This document shows, one piece after another, positions 8,876 to 17,073 of a stretch of 64,000 nt of DNA. Within the stretch, counting starts at the first letter, position 1. Each line of letters starts with the position of its first letter. This DNA comes from Alkalibacterium sp049389645 (GTDB taxonomy: Bacteria > Bacillota > Bacilli > Lactobacillales > Carnobacteriaceae_A). The position numbers and the translations under genes are program-made. The DNA is taken from contig NZ_CP186540.1 in NCBI RefSeq assembly GCF_049389645.1, forward strand, positions 2,108,001 through 2,172,000, read 5' to 3'. A model generated the notes under the pieces. That model made no database searches and was not told the origin of the DNA. It saw only the letters and a program-made list of their open reading frames with translations.

Positions 8876-9850
8876 ATGAATGATCAGTCGCGTCGTACGC
8901 GTAATCAAAACGTTAAAAAGAAAAAATCAGTTGGTAAAATCGTTCTCAGTTTTTTTCTCTTGTTCTTACTGGTACTTACCGCTATAGGAGGCTATGTTGC
9001 TTGGCAAGTATTTAGCGACGTTAGAAGCACGACAGATGACATGTATGAAGAAGTCGACCAAGAAGAACATGAGGCCCGTGCAGAAAAACCGGTAGTTGTC
9101 GATGGCGGCGAAGATCCATTCTCTGTTTTGCTGTTAGGTATTGATAAAGAAGACGGTTCAGTGGAATATGGACGTTCAGACACGATGATGCTGTTAGCTG
9201 TCAATCCAAATACCGAAAAGACAAGCATTCTCAGTATCCCTCGTGATACACGGACAGATATCATAGGACATGGAACAATAGATAAAATCAATCATGCGCA
9301 TGCGTTTGGTAAAGCAAGCATGGCAATGAATACTGTCCAGAATCTCTTGGATGTACCGGTGGACTATTACGTTGCGGTTAACATGGAAAGCATGCAGCAG
9401 ATGGTCGATGCTGTGGGAGGGATTACCGTTGTTCCCCCAATTTCGTTCAGCCAAGGTGGCCATCAGTTTGTTGAAGGAGAACCAACGCACATGGCTGGAG
9501 AAAAAGCGTTGTCGTATACTCGTATGCGCAAAGAAGATCCTGAAGGAGACTATGGTCGTCAATTCAGACAGCGTCAGGTAATTGAAGGCGCAATGAAGAG
9601 TTTAGCCTCACTGGATTCCATTATGAATTACCGAAGTGTCTTAAGCGCAATGGGCAACTCAATGAAAACGAATATGACGTTTGACGAAATGGTCGATGTA
9701 TTTAACAATTACCGTAAAGCAGCAAATACGATCGAACAGGATCAGCTAACCGGAAGTGGGACCATGATGAATGGGGTCTATTACGAAATCATTCCGGACG
9801 AAGAATTGAGTCGTGTAAGAACCCAGTTGAAAAATGAATTAGAACTGTAA
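8876..9850 (+). CDS. LytR-CpsA-Psr (LCP) family ligase
   Basis: LCP proteins attach undecaprenyl-linked wall polysaccharides or teichoic acids to peptidoglycan on the outer face of the membrane. The 324-residue protein has a basic cytoplasmic tail, one membrane helix at about residues 23-45, and the LCP catalytic domain with LLLGIDKEDG, YGRSDTMMLLAVNP and LSIPRDTRTDI, which carry the conserved Asp and Arg residues that bind the pyrophosphate. Length is typical. It stands alone between terminators but lies between a wall hydrolase and the capsule operon, so capsule attachment is a reasonable inference. The ribosome site (GAAAG, 8867-8871) is weak. Confidence 0.92.
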   Translation: MNDQSRRTRNQNVKKKKSVGKIVLSFFLLFLLVLTAIGGYVAWQVFSDVRSTTDDMYEEVDQEEHEARAEKPVVVDGGEDPFSVLLLGIDKEDGSVEYGRSDTMMLLAVNPNTEKTSILSIPRDTRTDIIGHGTIDKINHAHAFGKASMAMNTVQNLLDVPVDYYVAVNMESMQQMVDAVGGITVVPPISFSQGGHQFVEGEPTHMAGEKALSYTRMRKEDPEGDYGRQFRQRQVIEGAMKSLASLDSIMNYRSVLSAMGNSMKTNMTFDEMVDVFNNYRKAANTIEQDQLTGSGTMMNGVYYEIIPDEELSRVRTQLKNELEL

Positions 9851-9857
9851 TTGTAGA

Positions 9858-9883
9858 GGGGCACTTTCTAAGTGCTCTTTTTT
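9858..9883 (+). terminator. Intrinsic terminator after the LCP gene
   Basis: GGGCACTT (9859-9866) pairs with AAGTGCTC (9870-9877) across a three-base loop, followed by six T bases. Confidence 0.75.
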
Positions 9884-9897
9884 CGTTGTTATAAAAA

Positions 9898-9926
9898 TTA
9901 CAACGTGGTAAACTGGAAAAGATAAA
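9898..9926 (+). promoter_or_regulatory. Candidate promoter for the UDP-glucose dehydrogenase gene
   Basis: TTACAA (9898-9903), a 17-bp spacer, then GATAAA (9921-9926). Both boxes are imperfect but spacing is ideal and the gene starts 24 bp later. Confidence 0.45.
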
Positions 9927-9950
9927 TTGACCATGAGAGGAATGAAATAA

Positions 9951-11120
9951 ATGAATATAACAGTCGTAGGATTAGGCTACGTTGGTTTATCCAACGCCGT
10001 TTTATTAGCACAAAATCATACTGTCAAAGCGATAGAATTGATCAAAGAAAAAGTAGACATGGTGAACAATAAACAGTCGCCGATCGCAGACAAAGAAATT
10101 TCTGAATTTTTGGCAAACAAAGAACTGGACTTACTAGCGACCACAGATAGAAAAGAAGCCTATGGTCACAACCCAGAATTTGTTGTTATTGCTGCACCAA
10201 CAAATTATGATGACAAGACGAACTATTTTGATACGTCAGCCGTTGAATCAGTCATGGAAGATGTTATCAAATATGCACCCAAAGCGACTATGATAATCAA
10301 ATCAACAGTTCCTGTAGGTTACACTGAAAGCATGCGGAAAAAATATAACACTGAAAACATCCTTTTTTCCCCAGAATTTCTACGTGAGGGTAATGCCTTA
10401 TACGATAACTTGTATCCTACCCGCATCATCGTAGGCGGAAAATCAGCAGCTGCTCAAAAATTTGCTGATTTACTTGTCGAAGGTGCTGAGAAAGAAGATA
10501 TTCCTGTCTTACTGATGGACTCAACTGAAGCCGAGGCTGTTAAACTTTTCGCGAATACTTACTTAGCTTTACGCGTCGCTTACTTCAATGAACTGGACAC
10601 GTATGCAGAAGTACACGAACTGGATACCAAATCGATCATTGATGGTGTCTCTTTAGACCCACGTATCGGCGACCATTACAATAACCCTTCATTCGGTTAT
10701 GGTGGTTACTGCCTGCCCAAAGATACGAAGCAACTGTTGGCGAACTATGACAAGGTGCCGAGCAATTTGATTCGGGCCATTGTCGATTCCAACCGTACAC
10801 GTAAAGACTTTGTATCCGATCAAGTAATTGCCAGAAATCCCAAAAAAGTCGGAATTTACCGTCTGGTAATGAAATCAGGTTCTGATAACTTCCGTCAAAG
10901 TGCGATCCAAGGTGTCATGAAACGCATCAAGGCAAAAGGGATCGAAGTAGTCGTTTATGAACCGGTCCTTAAAGAAGATACGTTTTATAATTCAAAAGTG
11001 AATAATGATATCGAATCTTTTAAAAACGAAGTCGATGTCATTATCGCCAATAGAATTACTGATGACATTAAAGATGTTAAAGAGAAAGTATATACGAGAG
11101 ATTTATACAATAATAATTAA
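9951..11120 (+). CDS. ugd: UDP-glucose 6-dehydrogenase
   Basis: The enzyme oxidises UDP-glucose to UDP-glucuronate with two NAD+ in the cytoplasm, supplying uronic acid for wall or capsule polymers. It has 389 residues, the short form seen in streptococcal HasB. Visible features are the N-terminal dinucleotide-binding motif VVGLGYVGLS (5-14), KSTVPVGYT near 122-130, FSPEFLREGNALYDN near 141-155, and the catalytic cysteine Cys254 in FGYGGYCLPKDTKQL. The gene has its own promoter-like sequence and a strong terminator, so it is transcribed alone. Specificity for UDP-glucose over UDP-GlcNAc or UDP-ManNAc is inferred from the HasB-like motifs. Together with the distant galU it would complete a UDP-GlcA route. 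Confidence 0.9.
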   Translation: MNITVVGLGYVGLSNAVLLAQNHTVKAIELIKEKVDMVNNKQSPIADKEISEFLANKELDLLATTDRKEAYGHNPEFVVIAAPTNYDDKTNYFDTSAVESVMEDVIKYAPKATMIIKSTVPVGYTESMRKKYNTENILFSPEFLREGNALYDNLYPTRIIVGGKSAAAQKFADLLVEGAEKEDIPVLLMDSTEAEAVKLFANTYLALRVAYFNELDTYAEVHELDTKSIIDGVSLDPRIGDHYNNPSFGYGGYCLPKDTKQLLANYDKVPSNLIRAIVDSNRTRKDFVSDQVIARNPKKVGIYRLVMKSGSDNFRQSAIQGVMKRIKAKGIEVVVYEPVLKEDTFYNSKVNNDIESFKNEVDVIIANRITDDIKDVKEKVYTRDLYNNN

Positions 11121-11130
11121 TTGAACATAA

Positions 11131-11173
11131 AAAACATTCAAAGTTTCTTTAGGAAACTTTGAATGTTTTTTTT
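11131..11173 (+). terminator. Strong intrinsic terminator after ugd
   Basis: A perfect 17-bp stem (11131-11147 with 11153-11169) with a five-base loop and a T-rich tail. It separates ugd from the capsule operon; the 205 bp from here to 11379 must contain the capsule promoter, but no convincing -35/-10 pair was seen (best: TTGCAC at 11315 with TGTGAT at 11338). Confidence 0.9.
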
Positions 11174-11378
11174 GCTAAAATGTTCTAAAATTACTAAGTA
11201 AAGATATAATTGTTACGAAATATGTCTAAAATATGTCTAATCATTAACAGGAAATTTCTAACTTTATGAGAATCACTTAAAACATATATGAAGTCTATGG
11301 TAATATAAAATAACTTGCACAAAGTATAGATAAATTTTGTGATAAAAGTATAAAAACAATAACCATCAGGAGGAAACA

Positions 11379-12122
11379 ATGGAAGAAGAAATCAGCTTAG
11401 TCGAGTTATTCGATATCATAAAGAAACGAATGGCCTGGATCATTAATGCGACCTTGATTGGTGTTTTGGTAGCGGCACTGTATACGTTCTTTATAGCCGT
11501 ACCTGAATACAGTTCAACGACGCAATTATTAGTCAACCGCACACAGCAATCAGAGGTCATCCAGCAAGCAGACATAAACACGAATGTACAATTGATCAAT
11601 ACATATAAAGATATAATAGTAGGCCCAATCATTTTAGATGAAGTCAGAGAAGATTTGGATTTAGATATCTCTCATGGGGCGTTATCCAATCAAATCTCAA
11701 TCTCTAGTGAAGCCAACTCGCAAGTTTTTTCTATCCGTGTAACGGATACGAATCCTTACGACGCAGCAACTATCGCTAATACAACGGCAACGGTTTTTCA
11801 AGAGAATTTGGATGGTATCATGAATGTGGACAACGTGACGATCATCTCCCAAGGGATACCGAACGTCACGCCTATCTCTCCCAATAACACGCTCAATTTA
11901 GCAATTGGTTTAGTTCTAGGTGGCATGATTGGTGTCGGATTAGCCTTCTTGTTTGAATTCCTGGACAACACGGTTAAAGACGAGAAATTCATTGTTGAAG
12001 AACTCGGCTGGACAAGTTTGGGCCGCATATCAGAAATGACTGTAGATGAACTTAAATCTGACGGGAAAAAAGTATTACCAGAACGCTCACCAGAAACCAG
12101 AAGCGCGCGATCACGCGTTTAG
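11379..12122 (+). CDS. capA: Capsule chain-length regulator / tyrosine kinase activator (CapA/CpsC type)
   Basis: First gene of the capsule operon, with a strong ribosome site (AGGAGGAAACA). The 247-residue Wzz-family protein has two membrane helices (about 20-38 and 170-192) around an extracellular loop, and a cytoplasmic C-terminal tail. In Gram-positive bacteria this tail binds and activates the separate BY-kinase, controlling chain length and export. The next gene, 11 bp on, is that kinase. The N-terminal EISLVELFDIIKKR is typical of the family. The tail is rather basic and Ser/Arg-rich. Symbol given by position and family, following the S. aureus naming. Confidence 0.88.
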   Translation: MEEEISLVELFDIIKKRMAWIINATLIGVLVAALYTFFIAVPEYSSTTQLLVNRTQQSEVIQQADINTNVQLINTYKDIIVGPIILDEVREDLDLDISHGALSNQISISSEANSQVFSIRVTDTNPYDAATIANTTATVFQENLDGIMNVDNVTIISQGIPNVTPISPNNTLNLAIGLVLGGMIGVGLAFLFEFLDNTVKDEKFIVEELGWTSLGRISEMTVDELKSDGKKVLPERSPETRSARSRV

Positions 12123-12133
12123 AAAGGAAGTCA

Positions 12134-12841
12134 ATGATGTTGTTTAAAAGAAAAAAAGAAATCAATAATGCAGAACGCCCAGGTCTCGTCGTGGTAAACA
12201 AACCGACGTCGGTCGTTTCTGAACAGTTCCGCACGATCCGCACAAACATTCAATTTTCAATGATAGACGAAACGATTCGCACGATCGTCGTCACGTCTGC
12301 AGGACCAGGCTCAGGCAAGTCGATAATCTCTGCCAATTTAGCCGCTACCTTTGCTTCTGAAGAGAAACGCGTGTTACTTGTTGATGCTGATATGAGAAAA
12401 CCGACAGTCCATAAAACCTTTAAAGTCCGTAACAATGATGGTCTGACGACCCTTTTAACGGATAAAAAAGCACATGTAGAAGACGTTGTCTACCGTACGC
12501 AGACAGACGGATTATATGTCTTGACGAGTGGTGCGATTCCACCTAACCCGGCTGAATTACTTTCATCTAAACGTATGGAAGAAGTGAAGCAGGAGATGCT
12601 AGATTATTTTGATATGGTCATTTTCGATATGCCGCCTTTATTAGCGGTAACCGATGCACAAGTCATGGCGTCCAAAACCGATGGCGTGCTCTTTGTCATT
12701 CCAAAAGGACAAGCCAGTAAAGACGAAGTAGTTAAAGCCAAAGATTTGCTGGATAAGGTGAAAGCCAACGTCTTAGGCGCGGTGCTCAATCGTGTAGAAA
12801 AATCAGATGACAATTATTACTATTATTACGGCGAAGGCTAA
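12134..12841 (+). CDS. capB: Capsule bacterial tyrosine kinase (CapB/CpsD type)
   Basis: This cytoplasmic autokinase regulates capsule assembly with the membrane protein encoded just upstream. The 235 residues hold a Walker A motif GPGSGKS (about 57-63, Lys62), Walker A' LLVDADMRKP (about 83-92) and Walker B VIFDMPPL (about 159-166), as in CpsD/YwqD. The C-terminus ends in the autophosphorylated tyrosine cluster, five consecutive Tyr before GEG. Start ATG 12134 follows AAAGGAAG; a second ATG at 12137 is equally possible. The matching phosphatase follows 24 bp downstream. Confidence 0.93.
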   Translation: MMLFKRKKEINNAERPGLVVVNKPTSVVSEQFRTIRTNIQFSMIDETIRTIVVTSAGPGSGKSIISANLAATFASEEKRVLLVDADMRKPTVHKTFKVRNNDGLTTLLTDKKAHVEDVVYRTQTDGLYVLTSGAIPPNPAELLSSKRMEEVKQEMLDYFDMVIFDMPPLLAVTDAQVMASKTDGVLFVIPKGQASKDEVVKAKDLLDKVKANVLGAVLNRVEKSDDNYYYYYGEG

Positions 12842-12865
12842 TTATAAATTCGAGGAGTGTTAGAT

Positions 12866-13636
12866 ATGTTTGATTTACATTGCCATATTTTGCCTGGTAT
12901 CGATGATGGCGCAAAAACATGGGACGATTCAATAGACATGGCAAAGTTAGCCGTTGAAGAAGGCATCACACATATCTTAGCGACTCCTCATCACATGAAC
13001 CGCAACTGGATGAACGACAAGCAAAAAGTGATGCCATTAGTTAAAGAGTTGCAAGCAGAACTCGACCGTCAAAAGATTGCCCTGACGATTTTCCCGGGAC
13101 AAGAAGTACGCTTATACGGTGAGATACTCAAAGACATGGAAGACAACAAGATCCTGTTTGTGGATGATCAAAAACAGAATGTCTTGATCGAGTTTCCGAC
13201 CGAAAGCATTCCGACTTATACTGAACGTCTCTTTTATGACTTGCAGAGTCACGGTAAGACACCCATAATTGTTCACCCGGAGCGTAACCACGAGATCATC
13301 GAGCATCCCAACCGTTTGAAGAATCTAGTGGATAAAGGTGCTTTGGCCCAATTAACGGCGGCCAGTTATACTGGTGGATTCGGTAAGAAGATAGAAAAAA
13401 CAAGCAAGGAACTCATTGAAGCGAATTTGGTTCATTTTATTGCTTCAGATGCGCACAACACGACTAACCGTTCCTTTCATATGAAAGAAGCCTATGAATT
13501 GTTAGCGAAAGAATACGGGCGCAGCAAACGTAACGCCTTCCATCAAACAACGAAAGATTTACTGAATGGGGATCCAATCATTGTACCGGATACGCATACG
13601 ATCAAAAAATCTTTCATATCTAAATGGTTTAAATAA
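12866..13636 (+). CDS. capC: PHP-family protein-tyrosine phosphatase (CapC/CpsB type)
   Basis: Manganese-dependent phosphotyrosine phosphatase that dephosphorylates the BY-kinase tail. The N-terminal metal-binding motif is FDLHCHILPGIDDG, ATPHH near residues 46-50 and IVHPERN in the middle supply more ligands, and SDAHN lies near the end of the metal site. The start is taken as ATG 12866, eight bases after GAGGAG (12852-12857); an upstream in-frame GTG at 12857 overlaps the ribosome site and is rejected. With this start the protein has 256 residues, usual for CpsB/YwqE. Gene order kinase-activator, kinase, phosphatase equals S. aureus capABC. Confidence 0.92.
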   Translation: MFDLHCHILPGIDDGAKTWDDSIDMAKLAVEEGITHILATPHHMNRNWMNDKQKVMPLVKELQAELDRQKIALTIFPGQEVRLYGEILKDMEDNKILFVDDQKQNVLIEFPTESIPTYTERLFYDLQSHGKTPIIVHPERNHEIIEHPNRLKNLVDKGALAQLTAASYTGGFGKKIEKTSKELIEANLVHFIASDAHNTTNRSFHMKEAYELLAKEYGRSKRNAFHQTTKDLLNGDPIIVPDTHTIKKSFISKWFK

Positions 13637-13653
13637 CTATAGGAGTGACTGCG

Positions 13654-15510
13654 ATGAACCGTAACATGAAAAGGATGACGCTAGGAACATTTGATTTAAC
13701 CATTATTTATTTGTCCGGACTATTTTCTTATCTGTTTTTAAGTCCATTTGTTCCTTTATCCCTGCGAGCAATGCTCTGGTCTTTAGGTATAATCACATTG
13801 ATCTACATAGGCTTGTCCGTTTATTTCAGATTGTTCGACAAAATCAATCGTTACACCAGCATAAGAGAAACCATGGTGCACGCAACCATCGTCACGATTG
13901 CCTTTTTAGTTAGTAATATCTTCAATCTGATATTCACGCCTTTAAGTTTAAGGTTCCTCTTCTTATGGTTTATCTTAGCTGTGATGATCATTCCCGGCAG
14001 TCGCGTAGTATGGCGGATCATAATGGAACATCAAGTGAAAAAAGAAAAAATGAACGGTTCTGAAGACCTGACTAAATTGAGAACTTTGATAGTCGGTGCA
14101 GGCGCAGGTGGCGGTTTGTTCATCAAAAACCTTCAGCGTAACCCTGAAATCGAATTTGTCGGCATCGTGGATGATGATTCGAACAAGAAACACACGACCT
14201 TATACGGTGTACCGGTCTTAGGTAAGATAAGTGATATCGAAAAACTGGTTGATGCCTATGATGTGGATCAAGTCACGATTGCCATCCCATCACTGTCAAC
14301 TAAAGACCTGGAACGCATCGTGTCCTATGGTAATACCTTACATATCAAAATCAATCAGATGCCTTCTGTTGAAGATATAGTGCAAGGTACATATGAAGTA
14401 AGAGAATTTAAAAAAATCGATGTCACAGACTTACTTGGCCGTGATGAAGTAAAACTCGACATGGAAAAAATTGCGACCCAGCTCTCCGGTCAAACGATTT
14501 TGGTTTCCGGCGCCGGTGGATCCATTGGTTCAGAGATCTGTCGTCAGATCATCCGCTTTTCACCAAAACGTATTCTACTGTTAGGACACGGTGAAAACTC
14601 GATTTATCTGATTCACAGAGAACTGAAACCCATTGCGGATAAAAATGATGTCGAAATAGTCCCAGTGATTGCGGACATTCAAGACCGTGACCGTATCTTC
14701 AAAGTGATGGCACAGTACAAACCGGACCGTGTCTACCATGCGGCCGCGCATAAACACGTCCCACTGATGGAAGTCAATCCGACCGAAGCCGTTAAGAATA
14801 ACGTATACGGTACGAAGAACATGGCTGAAGGTGCCAAGGCAGCAGGTGTGCAGACCTTTGTTATGGTCTCGACCGATAAAGCGGTGAACCCACCAAACGT
14901 CATGGGCGCAACCAAACGAATCGCGGAAATGATCGTCACCGGACTCAACGAAGAAGGCCAAACGAATTTCGTGGCTGTACGTTTCGGAAATGTCCTAGGA
15001 AGTCGCGGTAGTGTGATTCCTGTCTTTAAAGATCAAATCAAAAAAGGCGGACCGATCACAGTCACTGACTTCCGCATGACACGTTACTTCATGACCATTC
15101 CAGAAGCCAGCCGGTTAGTCCTGCAAGCCGGATCACTGGCCCGAGGTGGCGAAATCTTTGTCTTGGACATGGGTGAACCCGTCAGAATCGTTGACCTAGC
15201 CAAACAAATGATTCAACTCAGTGGTTCAAAAAGTAAAGACATCGAAATCATAGAGTCAGGTATTCGTCCTGGTGAAAAACTCTATGAGGAACTATTAAGC
15301 ACCGAAGAAAACACAAGAAAACAAGTATATGAGAAAATATTTATTGGTAAGGTAAATAATCAGCAACTCAATGATGTTATAAGTTTTGTCAAAGATCTTG
15401 AACGACTTGAAGACGGTGAATTGAAAGTACAACTCGTTGACTTTGCGAATGGAAAAATCGAACTGACGACTGAAGAAAAACAAGATGGATCGTCATTGGT
15501 ATACGCTTAA
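13654..15510 (+). CDS. capD: Membrane-bound UDP-GlcNAc 4,6-dehydratase (CapD/WbpM type)
   Basis: Makes the 4-keto-6-deoxy intermediate for UDP-D-FucNAc (or a related sugar). The 618 residues comprise four N-terminal membrane helices (about 10-120), a first Rossmann domain (VGAGAGGGLFI) and the catalytic short-chain dehydrogenase domain with VSGAGGSIGSE near 286. The catalytic region has STDKAVNPPN and MGATK (Met417), i.e. an M-x-x-x-K motif in place of Y-x-x-x-K, as known for the CapD/FlaA1 group. Start ATG 13654 is eight bases after AGGAG; the in-frame GTG at 13645 overlaps the ribosome site. Adjacent to the presumed reductase and transferase for the same sugar. Confidence 0.9.
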   Translation: MNRNMKRMTLGTFDLTIIYLSGLFSYLFLSPFVPLSLRAMLWSLGIITLIYIGLSVYFRLFDKINRYTSIRETMVHATIVTIAFLVSNIFNLIFTPLSLRFLFLWFILAVMIIPGSRVVWRIIMEHQVKKEKMNGSEDLTKLRTLIVGAGAGGGLFIKNLQRNPEIEFVGIVDDDSNKKHTTLYGVPVLGKISDIEKLVDAYDVDQVTIAIPSLSTKDLERIVSYGNTLHIKINQMPSVEDIVQGTYEVREFKKIDVTDLLGRDEVKLDMEKIATQLSGQTILVSGAGGSIGSEICRQIIRFSPKRILLLGHGENSIYLIHRELKPIADKNDVEIVPVIADIQDRDRIFKVMAQYKPDRVYHAAAHKHVPLMEVNPTEAVKNNVYGTKNMAEGAKAAGVQTFVMVSTDKAVNPPNVMGATKRIAEMIVTGLNEEGQTNFVAVRFGNVLGSRGSVIPVFKDQIKKGGPITVTDFRMTRYFMTIPEASRLVLQAGSLARGGEIFVLDMGEPVRIVDLAKQMIQLSGSKSKDIEIIESGIRPGEKLYEELLSTEENTRKQVYEKIFIGKVNNQQLNDVISFVKDLERLEDGELKVQLVDFANGKIELTTEEKQDGSSLVYA

Positions 15511-15513
15511 AGG

Positions 15514-15552
15514 AAAGCATCGACCCATTAAGGATTAGGACGATGCTTTTAT
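15514..15552 (+). terminator. Terminator-like hairpin inside the capsule operon
   Basis: AAAGCATCG (15514-15522) pairs perfectly with CGATGCTTT (15541-15549), with an 18-base loop and only four T bases after. It lies between capD and the initiating transferase. It could reduce read-through or protect an mRNA end; it is weaker than the other terminators here. Confidence 0.5.
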
Positions 15553-15573
15553 ATAAACTTGAGGAGGTTTGAA

Positions 15574-16179
15574 ATGAGTTATTTAAAAGTTAAAAGACTG
15601 ATGGATATAATTCTTTCTGCTTGTGCATTGGTAGCCTTGTCAGTTATTTTCTTGATTATCGTGACTGCAATAAAACTAGAATCAAAAGGGCCCGTGTTAT
15701 TCAAACAAAAAAGAGTGGGTATGAACAAAGAACACTTTTACATATTGAAGTTCAGAACCATGCGCATCGATACACCTAAAGACACACCGACACACTTACT
15801 GGATAATCCCGATCAGTGGATCACTAAAGTGGGGAAATTCTTAAGAAAAACGTCTTTGGATGAGCTTCCACAGATCATCAATATTTTCAAAGGCGAAATG
15901 AGCATCATCGGACCACGACCAGCGCTTTGGAATCAGTATGATTTGATTGCAGAAAGAGATGCACACAAAGCCAATGATGTGCCTGTAGGACTTACCGGTT
16001 GGGCTCAAATCAATGGCAGAGATGAACTAGCCATCAAGGTCAAAGCTAAACTTGATGGTGAATACGTTAAAAAGATTGGAATCATGATGGATACCAAATG
16101 TTTCTTTGGAACCATATTCAGCGTTTTAAAAAGCGATGGCGTTATCGAAGGTAAAACGGCTGAGGAAGCTAATACTTAA
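15574..16179 (+). CDS. capM: Initiating undecaprenyl-phosphate sugar-1-phosphate transferase (CapM type)
   Basis: Starts repeat-unit synthesis by moving a sugar-1-phosphate, probably D-FucNAc-1-P, onto undecaprenyl phosphate at the inner membrane face. It is the short form with a single N-terminal membrane segment (about 13-34). Family motifs are KRLMDIILS, GPVLFKQKRVG, FYILKFRTM, LRKTSLDELPQIINIFKGEMSIIGPRP and GLTGWAQINGRDEL. The start ATG 15574 follows GAGGAGG (15561-15567); the longer frame from TTG 15559 includes the ribosome site and is rejected. At 201 residues it matches CapM rather than the long WbaP/CpsE form. Substrate is inferred from neighbours capD and capN. Confidence 0.88.
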   Translation: MSYLKVKRLMDIILSACALVALSVIFLIIVTAIKLESKGPVLFKQKRVGMNKEHFYILKFRTMRIDTPKDTPTHLLDNPDQWITKVGKFLRKTSLDELPQIINIFKGEMSIIGPRPALWNQYDLIAERDAHKANDVPVGLTGWAQINGRDELAIKVKAKLDGEYVKKIGIMMDTKCFFGTIFSVLKSDGVIEGKTAEEANT

Positions 16180-16194
16180 GGAGACTGTTCGATT

Positions 16195-17052
16195 ATGAAG
16201 AATGTTTTAATTACTGGGGAGAACAGTTACATCGGTACTTCTCTTGAGAATTGGCTTATGAGAGAACCAAAAGAATATAATGTCGATACCGTTGACATGA
16301 AAGATGGTTCTTGGAAAGAAAAAAACTTTTCTGAGTATGAAGTTGTGTTTCATGTTGCTGGAATAGCGCATGTATCATCTGATCCGAAAATGGAAGACCT
16401 CTACTATAAAGTAAACAGAGATCTTACAGTTGAGACAGCTGAGAAAGCCAAAGCAGAGGGTGTAAAACAGTTTATCTTTATGAGTAGCATAATTGTCTAT
16501 GGTGAGAGCAGCAGCAGAAAAAGAGTTATAGATAGAAACACAGTTCCAACACCGAGTAACTTCTATGGAAATAGCAAGTTGCAGGCAGAGAATGGTATTA
16601 AAAACTTGGAGTCAGATGATTTCAAAATTATAATCCTTCGTCCACCAATGATTTACGGTAAAGGTTCTAAAGGAAATTATCCAAGACTAGCAAAAATGGC
16701 AAAGAAGATACCAATTTTTCCTAACATTGATAATGAGCGTAGCATGCTTCATATAGATAATCTCTGTGAATTCATCAAAATTATCATAGAACATCAAGAA
16801 TCTGGACTTTTCTTCCCGCAAAATAAAGAGTATGTAAAAACCAGTGAGCTGGTAAAAACGATTGCTCAGCTTAAAGACAAGAAAATATGGATAACCGGTT
16901 TGTTTAATCCAGTTGTAAATTCAATGTACAGATTTAAAATAGTAAACAAGGTTTTTGGTAATTTAGTTTATGAGAAGTCTATGAGTGACTACGATGAAGC
17001 AAATTATCAAATCAGAACATTTAAGGAATCTATCGAGTTGACTGAGAAATAA
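16195..17052 (+). CDS. capN: NAD(P)-dependent 4-keto sugar reductase/epimerase (CapN type)
   Basis: Short-chain dehydrogenase of 285 residues. The N-terminal nucleotide-binding motif is TGENSYIG, with FHVAGIAHV near residue 58, SSIIVYGES near 97, and the canonical catalytic Y-x-x-x-K as YGNSK near 123-127. In S. aureus the corresponding CapN reduces the CapD product to UDP-D-FucNAc. Its position directly after capD and capM supports the same job here. A 4-epimerase function for another UDP-sugar is possible. It is 15 bp after capM and 21 bp before the next gene. Confidence 0.7.
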   Translation: MKNVLITGENSYIGTSLENWLMREPKEYNVDTVDMKDGSWKEKNFSEYEVVFHVAGIAHVSSDPKMEDLYYKVNRDLTVETAEKAKAEGVKQFIFMSSIIVYGESSSRKRVIDRNTVPTPSNFYGNSKLQAENGIKNLESDDFKIIILRPPMIYGKGSKGNYPRLAKMAKKIPIFPNIDNERSMLHIDNLCEFIKIIIEHQESGLFFPQNKEYVKTSELVKTIAQLKDKKIWITGLFNPVVNSMYRFKIVNKVFGNLVYEKSMSDYDEANYQIRTFKESIELTEK

Positions 17053-17073
17053 CCGGGAGGGGTGAATAGAGGT

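Noticed and set aside
9351..9581. 76-codon frame inside the LCP gene
   Set aside because: Lies wholly within a well-supported gene in another frame; no ribosome site.
11315..11343. Capsule operon promoter TTGCAC with TGTGAT
   Set aside because: Each box matches consensus poorly (three and four of six); not listed as a feature.
14581..14961. 126-codon minus-strand frame over capD
   Set aside because: Antisense shadow of the catalytic domain of CapD.
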